From positions 1 to 39,043 of the forward strand of contig JALWRI010000122.1 of assembly GCA_026994225.1 (NCBI GenBank): a stretch of DNA of 39,043 bases, given 5' to 3'. The DNA comes from Gammaproteobacteria bacterium. GTDB lineage: Bacteria > Pseudomonadota > Gammaproteobacteria > GRL18. The notes beneath the pieces are model-generated. The model worked only from the letters and a program-made list of their open reading frames with translations, had not been told where the DNA came from and made no database searches. Positions 1 through 9,000 of the stretch are shown here, piece after piece. Made by a program: the position numbers and the translations under genes. Every line of letters starts with the position of its first letter. Within the stretch, counting starts at the first letter, position 1.

Positions 1-310
1 GGTTAACCCATCGTCCTTCTGCTGGCCAAATATGTTGCTCTAGCCATTCCATTAAAGGTAGATCATCAGCAAGCCCACGTAATAAACTCATTGCTGCATG
101 GGTATGTGCGTTAATCAGTCCAGGGATAATAATATGCTTGAGATAGTGATACTCTTGTTTAGCTGTATATTGTTGCGTGCATACCTTGGTGGGTAAAATG
201 GCAATAATTTTTCCCTGGTGTATCGCAATACTGTGATATGTTAAAACTGTATCATCGGGTTCTACGGGTATAAGATAACGAGTATGTAATAAGGTATCAA
301 TAGAAAGCAT
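1..310 (-). CDS. TRZ/ATZ-family amidohydrolase (MTA/SAH deaminase-like), N-terminal fragment
   Basis: The reading frame starts with ATG at 310 on the minus strand and runs off the left edge, giving the first 103 residues. It shows the N-terminal beta-sandwich of a cyclic amidohydrolase, then the motif [19 protein letters not shown]. Its HTH is the first metal-binding pair of the superfamily. The text [17 protein letters not shown] after it is typical of the 5-methylthioadenosine/S-adenosylhomocysteine deaminase group (mtaD/TRZ-ATZ), zinc enzymes that deaminate purine nucleosides in the cytoplasm. A GGTAGG ribosome-binding sequence lies just upstream of the ATG. The gene is divergent from the porin at 469. 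The substrate cannot be settled because the catalytic C-terminal two thirds lie outside the window; a guanine-deaminase-like or chlorohydrolase-like relative is possible. Confidence 0.8.
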   Translation of the reverse strand, partial: MLSIDTLLHTRYLIPVEPDDTVLTYHSIAIHQGKIIAILPTKVCTQQYTAKQEYHYLKHIIIPGLINAHTHAAMSLLRGLADDLPLMEWLEQHIWPAEGRWVN

Positions 311-352
311 GTTACCTACCGTGGTTAAATGACTAACAAACTATAGTAAATA

Positions 353-366
353 TTGATGTAAATCAA
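353..366. promoter_or_regulatory. FNR/Anr-type binding site
   Basis: The sequence TTGAT-GTAA-ATCAA is an exact match to the FNR/Anr consensus TTGAT-N4-ATCAA and a 14-bp interrupted palindrome. It lies in the 158-bp divergent gap between the amidohydrolase (start 310) and the porin (start 469). An AT-rich candidate -10 (ATATGA, 391-396) follows, which would put the site near -41 to -44 of a porin transcript, the usual class II activating position. The match is seen directly; activation of the porin under low oxygen is inference. Confidence 0.65.
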
Positions 367-468
367 GGAAAATAATGTTTTTGTATGAGAATATGACAAC
401 ATTCTGTAATATAAATATGAGCATTGGGAAGAATATTCCATTGTGAATAAAAGATTGGAGATATTAGC

Positions 469-1671
469 ATGTATTATAATAATAGCGTATTAATAGCAAG
501 TACGATCCTTTTAGGAAATATATTAACCTCGCCCACTGCCTATGCAGATGATTTTGTCCAATCTATAACGAGTGGTAAAGCCTATGCAGATATTAACTCA
601 CGTTATGAGTATGTCGATGAGGATAATACGAAAAAGAACGCGAATGCGGGTACTATTCGTACTCGATTAGGCTATGATACCGGCGTATTTAATGGTTTTA
701 GTGGTAAAGCAGAATTTAGTTATAATACTGATGTGTTTGGTTTAGATGAATTTAATTCCAAGCAAAATGGCAAAACCCAATACTCGGTAGTAGCTGATCC
801 AACTCAAACAGAAGTGAATCAAGCATATATTGATTTTACTGGTTTGGATAAAACCCGTTTTCGTTACGGTAGACAAAGAATTAAATTAGATCAAGATCGA
901 TTTGTAGGAAATGTAGGTTGGCGGCAAAATGAACAAACTTATGATGCGTTGACGGTAACTAATCAATCTCTCGACGATCTGAAAATTACTTATGGCTATA
1001 TTGATAAGGTACAAACTTTTTTAGATACTCGTATTGATCATAATACTCATTTGTTCAATGTAAACTATTCAGGATTTAAGCCCGTTTCCGTGGTTGGCTA
1101 TTATTATGGGCTTGAAAATGAAGATAATCAAAATCAATCCAGTAATACCTATGGTATACAGTTTAAGGGTAAAATAGCATTTAACGACAGTATGTCGGTT
1201 ATGTATTTGGGAGAATATGCCAATCAAAAAGATGCAAAGGATAATAGCCATGATTTTAATTTAGATTATTATCATGTGAATGCAGGTATGAATATTTCTG
1301 GTTTTGTTGCAAAAGCAGGATATGAATTGCTAGAAGGAGATGGTAATGATGCATTTCAAACACCTTTAGCCACTAAACATGCCTGGAATGGCTGGGCAGA
1401 TAAATTTTTAGCTGTACCAGTAGATGGTTTGGAAGATTTTTATTTAGTTGCAGCAACTAAACTAATGGGAGTCAAAGTAAAAGCCATTTACCATAATTTT
1501 GAAAGTGATAAAGGTAATCAAAATTATGGTGATGAGTTGGATGTAGTATTAGCGAAGAAATTGAATAAAAATTATTCGCTGTTATTAAAATATGCTATTT
1601 ACGATGCGGATGAATATTCTGTTGATACAGAAAAATTATGGTTGGCTTTTAATGCTAAATTTAGTCAGTAA
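469..1671 (+). CDS. Alginate-export-family outer-membrane porin
   Basis: A 400-residue protein with a Sec signal peptide (hydrophobic stretch about residues 7-21, probable cleavage after AYA near residue 26) and alternating polar/aromatic beta-strand text throughout. The stretch with TEVNQAYIDFTGL, RYGRQRIKLDQDRF and VGNVGWRQNEQTYDAL is the signature of the alginate-export (Alginate_exp) porin-like family of Gammaproteobacteria. These are outer-membrane beta barrels; for most members the transported solute is unknown and alginate should not be assumed. The ATG follows GGAG at a normal distance. The last 11 bp overlap the convergent DnaJ-related gene. A perfect FNR-type site lies about 105 bp upstream, so oxygen-dependent expression is likely. 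The C-terminus ends in a hydrophobic strand (LWLAFNAKFSQ) but not in the usual terminal Phe. Confidence 0.8.
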   Translation: MYYNNSVLIASTILLGNILTSPTAYADDFVQSITSGKAYADINSRYEYVDEDNTKKNANAGTIRTRLGYDTGVFNGFSGKAEFSYNTDVFGLDEFNSKQNGKTQYSVVADPTQTEVNQAYIDFTGLDKTRFRYGRQRIKLDQDRFVGNVGWRQNEQTYDALTVTNQSLDDLKITYGYIDKVQTFLDTRIDHNTHLFNVNYSGFKPVSVVGYYYGLENEDNQNQSSNTYGIQFKGKIAFNDSMSVMYLGEYANQKDAKDNSHDFNLDYYHVNAGMNISGFVAKAGYELLEGDGNDAFQTPLATKHAWNGWADKFLAVPVDGLEDFYLVAATKLMGVKVKAIYHNFESDKGNQNYGDELDVVLAKKLNKNYSLLLKYAIYDADEYSVDTEKLWLAFNAKFSQ

Positions 1672-2278
1672 CGGGGATATGAGATAGATGGTAATACTTT
1701 AAATTTTGATAGGCTTGTTGAATTTGTATAAAGTAAACCGCATCACCCCCTTTATCGGGGTGATGTTGCTGGCATAAACGCCGATATTGTTGTTGTATTA
1801 TTTTCCAGTTATTTCCATTATCAGGGCTTATTTCTTTAAGCTCGAGTTGTAGGGTAGATAAAGCCTGTTGATATTCGTCATGGCTGAGATATTTTTCCCA
1901 AAATTGTTGCAATAACTGTTTTACCTTTGCCTCATTGTGATAAAAATTATTCCAGTTAGTATAGTATGCAGAGAGTTTTTGATATCTGGATGTTGTGCTA
2001 TTATTACTGGGATAAGGAGAAGGGGCTATTTTTTCAAGATGAATATCCAAAGCAGAAATATGTAAAAAAATATTTTGTTTTAGTAAATCTTGATGCAATA
2101 GATATAACGCATTCATCACTAAAAAATGTTTTCTAAACAACGCTTCATAACTGCTACATTTTTTAATAAAAGGGGTAAAGCGTGCTTTGCCTAAAAGATC
2201 ATGTAGTACATATTCTTTTAAAGGTTCTGAAGTCGTTTGTAAGATATACAAAATAGGGTGTTTTAAAGGATTATGCAT
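1661..2278 (-). CDS. DnaJ-related protein with C-terminal J domain
   Basis: A 205-residue cytoplasmic protein. The first ~145 residues match the layout of the gammaproteobacterial DNAJ_related N-terminal region (helical, beginning HPILYILQTTSEPLKEY). The last ~55 residues are a short J domain with HPDKGG, where HPD at about 173-175 is the tripeptide that stimulates the Hsp70 (DnaK) ATPase. The part before helix II is unusually short, and there is no Gly/Phe region or zinc finger, so this is a class III J-protein and not DnaJ itself. Its client is unknown. Only 31 bp separates it from the divergent HPP gene. No clear Shine-Dalgarno sequence precedes the ATG, so the start is the least certain part. 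Confidence 0.78.
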   Translation of the reverse strand: MHNPLKHPILYILQTTSEPLKEYVLHDLLGKARFTPFIKKCSSYEALFRKHFLVMNALYLLHQDLLKQNIFLHISALDIHLEKIAPSPYPSNNSTTSRYQKLSAYYTNWNNFYHNEAKVKQLLQQFWEKYLSHDEYQQALSTLQLELKEISPDNGNNWKIIQQQYRRLCQQHHPDKGGDAVYFIQIQQAYQNLKYYHLSHIPVTD

Positions 2279-2309
2279 ACGGATGGTATTTTTTTAAGAG
2301 AAATAAATA

Positions 2310-3476
2310 ATGATTAATATACTAACATGGATCGGTGCGGATCGGGTGACTGTTAAAGAAAAATTTTTTTCTGGAATAGCGACAGGTATTGCCATATTGT
2401 TAGTTATGATCATAAGCCATAGTGTGGTGGATTATTTTGGGGTAATGTTTGTTGCCGCTTCTATGGGATCTTCAGCAGTATTATTATATGCCGTACCTCA
2501 AGGTCCTTTATCACAACCATGGCCTTTTTTAGGGGGGCATTGGGTTTCTGCGGTAATTGGAATAAGTTGTGTAAAGTTTATTCCAGATATAACTTGGGCT
2601 GCCGCTGTTGCTGTTGGGCTTGCGGTTTTTTTTATGTATTTATTACGTTGTTTACATCCGCCTGGCGGAGCAACTGCACTAACTGTCGTAGTAGGAGGAG
2701 ATAGTATTGTACAACTAGGTTATCAATATATTTGGATGCCATTAACTGTTAATATGCTTATTATGTTACTGTGGGCATTGTGGATCAATAATGTTTTGCC
2801 AGGGCGGCATTATCCAAACCAATGGAAACGTTTTGCTACAAAAAATAAAGCTAATCAATCAAAAGTTGGATTACAAGCATTATTAATTGAAGAAGATTTA
2901 AAATATGTTTTGGAACATATTGATAATTATTTAGATGTATCAGAACAAGAGTTACAAAATATTATTTATCTGGCATCTGTTTCTGCTTGGCAACGTAAAA
3001 TTGGAGATATTACCTGCCAAGATATTATGACAAAGCCAGTCATTAGTGGATATTATGAAACAGAAGTGGAAACCTTGTGGTTATTGATGAAACAACATAA
3101 ATTACGCAGTGTGCCTATTGTTGATAGACAACAAAAAGTAGTCGGTATTGTTACTGCTGCTAATTTTTTTCGGCATGTGGAATGCTGCGAGGAGAAAGGC
3201 GTTATTGAAAGTCTACAGCATTTTTTACAACATACTCCAGGTTTACATACAGAAAAACCAGAGTATGCCGGACATTTGATGACCACACCAGTGGTTAGTA
3301 TTCAAGCCAATTCGCCTGCCAGTGAATTATTTCGGTTATTTTATGAAAAAGGAGTACACCATATTCCTGTTGTTGATGCAGCCTATCGCTTACAAGGAAT
3401 GATTACCCCTCGAGATTTTTTTGCCTTGTTATCTCGATCACGCTTATCCAGAAACAATCTAACAGATAAAGCGTAA
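2310..3476 (+). CDS. HPP-family membrane protein with two CBS domains
   Basis: A 388-residue protein. Residues ~18-170 hold four or five hydrophobic segments and carry the HPP signature: MGSSAVLLYAVPQGPLSQPW, then GGHWVSA, then LHPPGGATALTVVVGG. Residues ~232-292 and ~319-377 are a pair of CBS domains (DIMTKPVIS...SVPIVDRQQKVVGIVT and HLMTTPVVS...HIPVVDAAYRLQGMIT), which usually bind adenine nucleotides. HPP proteins are integral inner-membrane proteins, some linked to nitrite or other anion transport. The CBS pair suggests control by cellular energy state, but the solute here is unknown. The ATG has only a weak AGAG upstream. The gene is convergent with mutM, with 33 bp between the stops. 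Confidence 0.87.
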   Translation: MINILTWIGADRVTVKEKFFSGIATGIAILLVMIISHSVVDYFGVMFVAASMGSSAVLLYAVPQGPLSQPWPFLGGHWVSAVIGISCVKFIPDITWAAAVAVGLAVFFMYLLRCLHPPGGATALTVVVGGDSIVQLGYQYIWMPLTVNMLIMLLWALWINNVLPGRHYPNQWKRFATKNKANQSKVGLQALLIEEDLKYVLEHIDNYLDVSEQELQNIIYLASVSAWQRKIGDITCQDIMTKPVISGYYETEVETLWLLMKQHKLRSVPIVDRQQKVVGIVTAANFFRHVECCEEKGVIESLQHFLQHTPGLHTEKPEYAGHLMTTPVVSIQANSPASELFRLFYEKGVHHIPVVDAAYRLQGMITPRDFFALLSRSRLSRNNLTDKA

Positions 3477-3509
3477 TGGATTATTAACTAGCGGATATTG
3501 TTAGTATTT

Positions 3510-4325
3510 TTAAGTTTGACAACGTGGGCAGTAGACACTGCTACGATTGTTTAAACTTATTAGTTTTAATTGTTGATTACAACGAGGACACGGTTGTCCT
3601 GGATAGCCATATATTTGTAAGGATTGAGTAAAATAACCAGGTTTGCCATTGCTTTGGCTAAAATCTTTTAATGTCGTGCCGCCTTGTTGTATTGCTTGCT
3701 GTAATATTTGTTGTATAGCGGTAACTAAGGTGTCATAGCGTTTTTTAGCAATCCTTCCAGCAGCTCTGGCAGGGTGAATACCACTATGAAAAAGGGCTTC
3801 AGTAGCATAAATATTGCCAACCCCCGTAACAATTTTTTGATCCATAATAAATGGTTTGATAGCGATACGTTTGCCCTTTGCTTTTTGATATAAATATACT
3901 CCAGTAAAAGCAGGATCAAAAGGTTCTAGTCCTAAATGTTGGAGTAATGGATGATGAAAGGGATCTTGCCCTAGCCATAATATCGCACCAAATCGGCGAG
4001 GATCGATATATCGTAGCCACAGGGTATTATCAAATTGTATATCAACATGGGCATGTTTAGGAATAGGCTCTAGTGTGGAAACAATACGTAAACTTCCCGA
4101 CATACCTAAATGAATAAGTAAATAGCCATTATCAAACTGAAATAATAAATATTTAGCTCGGCGATGAATAGTGAGTAAACGTTGTTGTTTTAGCTGTTGT
4201 GGTAATATTTTAGGGATTTCCCAGCGTAATTGTGTCTGTCGAATAATAACCTTACAGACACGTTGTTGTAATAAATGTGGGCGAATGCCACATAAGGTAG
4301 TTTCTACTTCAGGTAATTCAGGCAT
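3510..4325 (-). CDS. mutM: Formamidopyrimidine-DNA glycosylase
   Basis: A 271-residue base-excision repair enzyme that removes 8-oxoguanine and formamidopyrimidines and cleaves the abasic site. It begins MPELPEVET, which supplies the catalytic Pro2 and Glu3. Lys58 lies in RRAKYLL, the helix-two-turn-helix region includes VTGVGNIYATEALF, and the C-terminus carries a four-cysteine zinc finger (CPRC, then YCPRC, about residues 246-270). Length and all landmark residues are normal, so the gene looks intact. It is transcribed toward the HPP gene. No strong ribosome-binding site is visible, but the start is fixed by the catalytic N-terminus. Confidence 0.97.
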   Translation of the reverse strand: MPELPEVETTLCGIRPHLLQQRVCKVIIRQTQLRWEIPKILPQQLKQQRLLTIHRRAKYLLFQFDNGYLLIHLGMSGSLRIVSTLEPIPKHAHVDIQFDNTLWLRYIDPRRFGAILWLGQDPFHHPLLQHLGLEPFDPAFTGVYLYQKAKGKRIAIKPFIMDQKIVTGVGNIYATEALFHSGIHPARAAGRIAKKRYDTLVTAIQQILQQAIQQGGTTLKDFSQSNGKPGYFTQSLQIYGYPGQPCPRCNQQLKLISLNNRSSVYCPRCQT

Positions 4326-4542
4326 ATTAGGCGATAAGGGTAAATTTTAAACATTATGATAGCTTACTATGATAAGGATATTAACACGAGGATTAGAGAT
4401 AAAATAATAGGTTTTAGAAGAAAAAACAGGGAATAATATAATGTAAAAGCTGAGTTTTCACTAGATTTCAGTCATAATATAGGGATAACATATTACTATA
4501 AGTATAAATACAATTATAAATTCTATTACTGAGGATAAATAC
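4326..4542. other. mutM-fadL divergent intergenic region
   Basis: A 217-bp AT-rich gap that must hold the promoters of mutM (leftward) and the FadL gene (rightward). GAGG at 4531-4534 is the ribosome-binding site for the GTG start at 4543. Several TATAAT-like hexamers occur (4473-4500), but none pairs with a good -35 at proper spacing, so I do not assign a promoter. No FNR-type palindrome was seen here. Confidence 0.5.
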
Positions 4543-5886
4543 GTGAACAATACAATACGGACTACACTCATGTTAGCGGCATTAAGTTTGCCAATGTCAG
4601 CTATGGCTACCAATGGTTATTTATTACATGGATATGGCAAAAATAAAGGCCTAGGTGGTGCTGGTAGTGCTAACCCTCAAGATGCATTAGCTGGAGCAAC
4701 TAATCCTGCTGGGAGTGCGTGGGTTGGTGATAGGTTCGATTTTACCGGTGAATTATTTTCACCTAAACGGGGATATGAAATTTCTAATAAAAATCCAGAT
4801 GTTACCAATGCAGGTTCTGCTTGGGCGGCAATGGGAATAGAAGATGAAAATGTCCGTAGTGAAAAAGAAATCTTTATTATTCCTGCAATGGGCATAGTCA
4901 AAGAAATTACCGATGATTTTTCCTTTGGTTTTGCTTTTTATGGGGCAGGATTAGGTACTGAATATAATCGTAATGATACAACCGAGTTATTACCTAATAA
5001 CGAGCAAAATCTGGAATTAAATGGCACGTTTTTTGATGGTTCTACGGGGGTTGATTTATTATTATTGATTACGAATTGGCACGGTGCGTATAAAATTACC
5101 GATAAAATATCAGTCGGTGTGGGAGTTAACATTGCTGGGCAATCCTTTAAAGCGAAGGGATTGCGTTTATTTCGTGTTCTTTCACAAGGTGAAATTGCAG
5201 AGAAAGGACGAGATTGGGCATTTGGTTATGGCGGAAATATTGGTATACAAGCAGAAGTATTTGATGGTTTTACCGTTGCGGCAGCCTATTTTTCTGAAAT
5301 TGGTTTAAAACACAAAAAATATGATGGTTTGTTTGCAAATAAAGGTGATTTTAGCCTACCGCAACAATGGACCATAGGGTTTACATGGAAACCTATTCAA
5401 AATCACGCTTTTAGTTTTGACTTGCAAAAAATATATTGGAGTGATATTGCGGCAACAGGTAATCAATTTACCAATTTTTTGAATATGAACTTTGATCCTG
5501 AGCAGGATGTCAGTCAAAGTAATTTACCTATCACTTTATTAGGTGATGAAGATGGGGCAGGATTTGGTTTTGCAGACAGTGAAGTATATAAATTTGGTTA
5601 TCAATTTAAACTTGATGCCTTACCTAGTTGGACATGGCGGGTAGGATATGCTTATCAAGATCAAATTATTCCATCAACGGGTACTTTATTTCCTATTGTA
5701 GCACCTGCAACGATTCAACATCATTATACTTTTGGTTTTAGTAAACAACTGACTAAAATGTATGAAGTAAATATGAATGCCTTGTATACCGGTAAAGAAT
5801 ATGTGCGTGGCACACGGGAATCAGAAGGGGTAGATATTTATTTGGAAGAATATGGTTTAGAGTTTGGTATAGGGGTTAATTTTTAA
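4543..5886 (+). CDS. FadL/OmpP1-family long-chain fatty acid outer-membrane channel
   Basis: A 447-residue outer-membrane protein. The signal peptide ends at about residue 22 (AMA) and the mature protein starts TNGYLLHGYGKNKGLGGAG, followed by PQDALAGATNPAG; both are hallmarks of the FadL hatch region. The rest is beta-barrel text ending in FGIGVNF with the expected terminal Phe. FadL channels let long-chain fatty acids and other hydrophobic molecules cross the outer membrane. The start is GTG, preceded by GAGG at good spacing, and the signal peptide supports it. The gene lies 203 bp upstream of, and co-directional with, a fatty-acyl-AMP ligase gene, so it could supply acyl chains for the lipopeptide; that link is inference from position only. 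The exact substrate is not determined. Confidence 0.93.
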   Translation: MNNTIRTTLMLAALSLPMSAMATNGYLLHGYGKNKGLGGAGSANPQDALAGATNPAGSAWVGDRFDFTGELFSPKRGYEISNKNPDVTNAGSAWAAMGIEDENVRSEKEIFIIPAMGIVKEITDDFSFGFAFYGAGLGTEYNRNDTTELLPNNEQNLELNGTFFDGSTGVDLLLLITNWHGAYKITDKISVGVGVNIAGQSFKAKGLRLFRVLSQGEIAEKGRDWAFGYGGNIGIQAEVFDGFTVAAAYFSEIGLKHKKYDGLFANKGDFSLPQQWTIGFTWKPIQNHAFSFDLQKIYWSDIAATGNQFTNFLNMNFDPEQDVSQSNLPITLLGDEDGAGFGFADSEVYKFGYQFKLDALPSWTWRVGYAYQDQIIPSTGTLFPIVAPATIQHHYTFGFSKQLTKMYEVNMNALYTGKEYVRGTRESEGVDIYLEEYGLEFGIGVNF

Positions 5887-5900
5887 TCAGTAACCATCAA

Positions 5901-5944
5901 TGCAGTATTAGTCAGGGCAAACTTTAAAGTAGGCTAATATTGCA
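5901..5944 (+). terminator. Long inverted repeat after fadL, possible terminator
   Basis: The arms 5901-5913 and 5932-5944 pair over 13 bp as RNA, with two G-U pairs, around an 18-nt loop. The left arm reads GCAGTATTAGTC and the right arm GGCTAATATTGC. It starts 14 bp after the FadL stop codon. No T-run follows directly, so it is not a classical Rho-independent terminator; it may protect a 3' end or be a regulator site. Confidence 0.4.
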
Positions 5945-6028
5945 ATACAATAGATAAAACATAATTATAAAAACAATATAACACTTTATTTTCTTTAAAA
6001 TACTGGTGGCAATAAGTAGTGTTTATTT

Positions 6029-6058
6029 TTGTCTGTGCTTGTGTGTGAAGGATATAAA
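6029..6058 (+). promoter_or_regulatory. Candidate sigma70 promoter for the PKS-NRPS operon
   Basis: TTGTCT at 6029-6034 (4/6 to the -35) and TATAAA at 6053-6058 (5/6 to the -10) are separated by 18 bp. This places a start near 6065 and a leader of about 25 nt before the ATG at 6090. The rest of the 203-bp gap (5887-6089) shows only the inverted repeat at its left side. Assigned by eye. Confidence 0.4.
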
Positions 6059-6089
6059 GCAGTTAAAAACGCAGTGAGTGTAGGGGAAA

Positions 6090-9000
6090 ATGGAGAAGCA
6101 GAATTTAACAACCGTGGCGTTACTTGAAGGGAATGAACTACGTTACTTTGATGATATTCAACTTCAAGATACCTTACCTGATATATTACGACGTGCAGCT
6201 TTTTCTGCACCAGATAAAGGTATTTTATTTATTGCCGACAGTGGTACTGAAATATGGATGAATTATTCTGAACTCTATCTGGAAGCACAAAATGGTTTAG
6301 CTAATTTACAAAATCGGGGGGTAAGACCTGGAGACAAGCTCATTATTCAGGTTACTGATAAACGGGAATTTTTAATTACCTACTGGGCTTGTTTATTGGG
6401 GGGGATTATTCCTGCTCCGCTGGCTGCAACCCTTTCTTTAGATCCTAACAAAGCAACCTTTGAAAAGCTTATTTATATCTGGATGTTGCTCGATAAACCC
6501 TTAATCGTTACTGATTATATTCCTAAGCATTTACAAAAAGCCTTAACAGATAATGATGAACAGGGCGTACAACAATTATTAGCATTAGGAGCGAGTAATT
6601 TACGGGTTATTTTAGCAGAAAGTATACAAACTGAAGCTGATGAGGAAGCAGTGCTACATACACCGAATGCGGATGATATTGCTTTTTTACAGTTTACCTC
6701 TGGCAGTACCGGACAGCCAAAAGGGGTAATGTTAAGCCATGCTAATTTGATTGCTAATATGCATAGTATTGTGCAAGGCGGAGGCTATGGGCGTGATGAA
6801 CGGGCATTTAGCTGGATGCCTTTTTACCATGATATGGGATTAATTGGTTCACATCTTGCGCCATTATTAGCATTAATGTCGAGCTATCAAATGTCGTCCT
6901 TTAGCTTTATTAAAAGACCTGTACTCTGGTTAGAAAAAATTCATCAACATCGGATTAGTATCACAGCCTCCCCTAATTTTGGCTATCAGCGTATTTTGGA
7001 AAAAGTAACGGATGAGCAATTACAGCAATTAGATTTAAGTTGTGTGCAGCGTATTTTTAATGGAGCAGAACCTATTTCTGTTGCAGTAATGAATACTTTT
7101 ACCACCCGTTTATCTACTCATGCACAACTTAATCCGCAAGCAATGTGTCCTGTATATGGTATGGCAGAAGCCTGTTTAGGGGTAAGTAGTACGCCTGAAA
7201 AAGAAACAATGCGCTATATTGCTGTTAGTCGTTCTTGTCTGTCTTTATCAAAAACGGTTGAAGTAATAGATAAAAAAGATACCGATGCGGTATTGTTTGC
7301 TTCAGAAGGAAAGTTGCTCAATGGAATACAATTACGCATTGTAGATGATAATGAGGAGCTATTACAAGTAGGGCAGGTAGGTAATATACAAATTGCCGGA
7401 CCGAATATGACAACAGGATATTACCATAATAGTGAGGCAACTGCCGCTTTATTATCAGGTAAATGGCGGCGTACTGGCGATTTAGGTTTTGTTCTTGATG
7501 GCTATTTATATATTACTGGGCGTGCAAAAGATATTATTTTTATCGGTGGACAAAATTTTTATGCCCATGATTTAGAACATATTGCTATGTCTATTGAGGG
7601 AGTAGGAAATGTTGCTATTATTGGACATCAAGATCAAGATACCGGTTTAGAACAAGTTGTTGCTTTTATTGCTATAGATGCACGGTATCTTCGTCAGAAA
7701 ACAGATAAAGAACAAGCTAAACAACAATTATTAGCTAAAATCCGGGATAATATTAATCAATATTTTGGTTTTTCTCCTGATTTGATAGTAGTGGTAAAAA
7801 ACAATGAAATACCCCGTACGACTAGCGGTAAAATACAACGCTATCGCTTATTAGATGATTTTAAACAAGGTAAATTTGCCGATAGAGTGATCGTTGCCAG
7901 TGAGCTATTAGGTACTGAAGCAGTAGTCAGGACAGAAGCTGTAAGTGTCCCAACTCGTGAAAAATTAGTTGATTTAATTCGTCAAGGTTGGTCTGAAGTC
8001 TTACGTTTACCTGCTGAACGTATAGGTTTGGATGATTCTTTTTTTCAATTAGGAGGCACTTCTATTAAAGCAGTGGAAGTGATTGCTTTAGCTGAAGCCT
8101 ATACGCATTGCTCTATTCCACAACATGCTTTTACTGATTTTAATACTATCAATGGTATTGTTGATTACATTATAGAAACAGAGCAAAGTAGTCGCTTGAG
8201 TGCAAGGGTATCCTCTTTGCTTAATACTGCTAAGAGAAAGGAAGATAAATCCGGTGTGACGTTAGCAAATAGCAAAGAAAGTAAGCCGATAATGGATAAA
8301 CAAGCAGAAACAACAAATAATACAGATGATATTGCAATTATTGGTATGAGTTGTCGCTTTCCTGGTGCATATAATATTCGTCGTTTTTGGGAGGTTTTAT
8401 CTGAAGGGCATGACTGTATTACTGAAATTCCTGAAGATCGTTGGTCGATAGATGATCTATATGAACCTGAAAGTGTACAAGAAAATAAAAGCCAATCAAA
8501 ATGGGGAGGCTTTATTGAGGATATTCGTTATTTTGATGCGGAATTTTTTAATATCCATGAAGATGAAGCAGAACAGATGGATCCACAGCAACGCTTATTT
8601 TTGGAAATTGCCTGGTTGGCATTAGAAAATGCAGGCTATGCCAAAACTAAAAATAGCCATATAGGCGTATTTGTGGGGGCAGGATTTAATGGCTATATCG
8701 AAAATTTTATTAATCGTTTTGATGTAGTGAATTTACATGAAAGCACTATTACTGGTAACTTATTGAATATGGTAGCTGCTCGGGTATCGCATACCTTTAA
8801 TTTAACAGGACCTGCATTAACAGTCGATACAGCGTGTTCTTCTTCATTAGTTGCTGTACATTTAGCACGTCAGAGTATTTTACGAGGTGAGTGTGAGATG
8901 GCACTTGCTGGGGGGATACAATTAAACCTTACTGCTGCCCCATATATTTTATTTAGTCAGGCTGGTGCATTATCTATGGATGGGCATTGTCATGCTTTTT

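Noticed and set aside
3477-3509. Possible terminator between the convergent HPP and mutM genes
   Set aside because: Only a 4-bp match (ACTA/TAGT) forms a stem; the following T-run alone is not enough to call it.
5887-6089. Left border of a transferred island
   Set aside because: No integrase, transposase, tRNA or direct repeat is seen, and the megasynthase genes look as AT-rich as their neighbours.
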